NCBI GenBank assembly: GCA_016218915.1
Contig: JACRCQ010000037.1
Coordinates: 1 to 64,000 of the forward strand
DNA: 64,000 bases
Reading direction: 5' to 3'
DNA from: Deltaproteobacteria bacterium
GTDB taxonomy: Bacteria > Myxococcota_A > Polyangia > Polyangiales > Polyangiaceae
Numbering within the stretch: the stretch's first letter is position 1; every line of letters begins with the position of its first letter. Below are positions 63,022 through 64,000 of this stretch, in pieces. The position numbers were made by a program, and so were the translations under genes. The notes under the pieces are model-generated. The model was not told the DNA's origin. It saw nothing but the letters and a program-made list of their open reading frames with translations, and searched no databases.

Positions 63022-63731
63022 GCCGCGATCCCATCCGATTGATGGAGGATCCTGCGCTCTCCGAGGGATTGCGCGCGGCGCTTCGTCAGGCTGCGGAGCA
63101 GGGGGCGCCAGGCTTCGATCTCGGCGCAGGACTGGATCGATTCCGCCAGCAGCTCAGCGCGCCGACGGCGCCGAGCGCGGCACCTGCGTTGGGACCAAAG
63201 CTCATCCTGGGCTTGGGAGGGCTGGGAGTGATCGGCGCTGTCGTTCTCGCTGGCTTCGCGCTTCGCTCCCCGCATCGGCCGCCCCCTTCCCCGCCTGCTG
63301 TGGTGGTGTCGCAGCAACCCGAGATTCCTCAGCCGCCCGCGCCTTCTGCGACGGTGGAGATCGATCTCGATCAGGAAGCGGCGACCCTGGATGCGGGAGC
63401 GCCTGCGAGCTCGAGCGCGGGACCGGCTGCGAGCCGCAGCGAGACCAAGGAGTCGCGCGACGACCTGTATCGTCGCGAGGTGCAGCATCTGGCCGAGGTA
63501 CGGGCAGCGCTGGGCCGCAGTCCTGAGGAAGCGCTTCGAATGGCGGACAAGGGGCATCGGGAGTTCGCGCGCGGGATGCTGTACCAGGAGCGGGAGGCGC
63601 TCGCGATACGGGCCCTGGTGCGGCTGGGTCGCGCTGCGCAGGCAAGAGCTCGGACCGAGCAGTTCGTGGCGCGTTTTCCGAGGAGCCCCTATTCCGAGCA
63701 GCTCCGCCGCGAGACCGGGCTGTCACCCTGA
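63018..63731 (+). CDS. Putative anti-sigma membrane protein with repeat C-terminus
   Basis: About 237 residues. A cytosolic N-terminus of some 60 residues (MSRDPIRLMEDPALSEGLRAAL) is followed by one membrane segment (LILGLGGLGVIGAVVLAGFAL), a Pro/Ala linker and a helical C-terminal part (EVQHLAEVRAALGRSPEEALRMADKGHREFARGMLYQEREALAIRALVRLG, ending ARTEQFVARFPRSPYSEQL), like a TPR. It lacks the zinc-finger Cys/His of the homologous-looking protein at 35647-36534. Overlap with the sigma stop supports an anti-sigma or sensor role. Confidence 0.78.
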   Translation: MSRDPIRLMEDPALSEGLRAALRQAAEQGAPGFDLGAGLDRFRQQLSAPTAPSAAPALGPKLILGLGGLGVIGAVVLAGFALRSPHRPPPSPPAVVVSQQPEIPQPPAPSATVEIDLDQEAATLDAGAPASSSAGPAASRSETKESRDDLYRREVQHLAEVRAALGRSPEEALRMADKGHREFARGMLYQEREALAIRALVRLGRAAQARARTEQFVARFPRSPYSEQLRRETGLSP

Positions 63732-63969
63732 CCGAGCTCGCCTCGCGGGATACTCCAAGGGGCTAGCTTGCAGGGCAGAGAGGTTCACAGGGAGACCGGA
63801 GATCTGGAGGTTTTCTTGGCCTCGCTGCGCTCGTGATCCTCGCGGGATACCCTTGTGCGCCAGGACGCGATGTCCTGGCCTGCGCTGCTCATGGATCGCT
63901 CGTGATCCACCCTCTGCGCGGCCGATCCCTTTTTTTTGAAGGATCGCGCGCGTACAATCATAGAGCATC

Positions 63970-64000
63970 ATGGAAACCAAATCGCGCATCGCAAGTGCGT
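63970..64000 (+). CDS. Possible start of a further gene (partial)
   Basis: An ATG at 63970 opens METKSRIASA to the window end. A TACAAT hexamer at 63953-63958 could be a -10 element, but a matching -35 at normal spacing is not evident, and the gap to the ATG is short. With ten codons visible nothing can be said about the product. Confidence 0.3.
   Translation, partial: METKSRIASA

Noticed and set aside
63923..63946. T-run within GATCC/GGATC inverted repeat considered as a terminator
   Set aside because: The eight Ts lie in the loop rather than after the stem, and the nearest upstream stop is about 190 bases away.

Overview
The window looks like chromosomal DNA of a myxobacterium, most likely of the Polyangiales (Sorangium/Polyangium-like) lineage. 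The grounds are very high G+C with strong third-position GC bias (hence many long antisense shadow frames), a very large number of exported lipoproteins with Gly-rich GGxGG linkers, RCC1-propeller lipoproteins, Cys-rich repeat proteins with NGxETDVDCGG motifs, an AgmX/PglI-type C-terminal domain and a MYXO-CTERM-like tail. The placement is inferred from gene content; no rRNA or tRNA is present to confirm it.

Layout. 1-2571: the end of tuf followed by a compact ribosomal operon (rpsJ, rplD, rplW, rplB, rpsS) that lacks rplC at its usual place and stops after rpsS, where a long hairpin and three 21-bp palindromic repeats follow. 3010-11749: a membrane-anchored protein of unknown function, a GNAT acetyltransferase, three lipoproteins and a BNR-repeat protein with a MYXO-CTERM-like tail. 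11853-22340: a co-directional signalling cluster made of two unknown genes (one FIST-like), a dual-receiver diguanylate cyclase, a hybrid CheA with a C-terminal receiver, a soluble PAS/MCP receptor, CheW, CheB and CheR. Its parts match the logic of a Wsp-type chemosensory pathway with c-di-GMP output. 22355-27274: two RCC1 lipoproteins (14 and 7 repeats) and another lipoprotein. 27291-30092: a BlaI-type repressor, a BlaR1-like protein whose extracellular sensor has been replaced by a class B PBP-like transpeptidase domain, twin AT-rich palindromic operators, and a rubrerythrin-like protein. 30329-34395: lipoproteins (SH3 plus beta-helix, Cys-rich, von Willebrand A).

34493-37163 and 61328-63731 carry two versions of one module: an ECF sigma factor, a single-pass membrane protein with a helical-repeat C-terminus (putative anti-sigma), and an exported protein with a probable beta-barrel. 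37393-53843 holds an HDOD protein with a dead GGDEF domain, more lipoproteins including one with ten 49-residue Cys repeats, and a 1706-residue TPR protein with an embedded C39-like protease domain. 53980-56025 holds a small Cys protein and the housekeeping sigma factor rpoD. 56385-63731 is a tight forward run of surface/exported proteins (Cys-rich, IgGFc-binding-like, C69 peptidase, barrel) ending in the second sigma/anti-sigma pair.

Taken together, after the ribosomal genes the window is dominated by envelope proteins and by systems that sense the envelope or environment: Wsp-like signalling, BlaI with the M56-transpeptidase fusion, and two ECF modules. The M56-transpeptidase fusion with its operators and the duplicated ECF module are the most unusual content.
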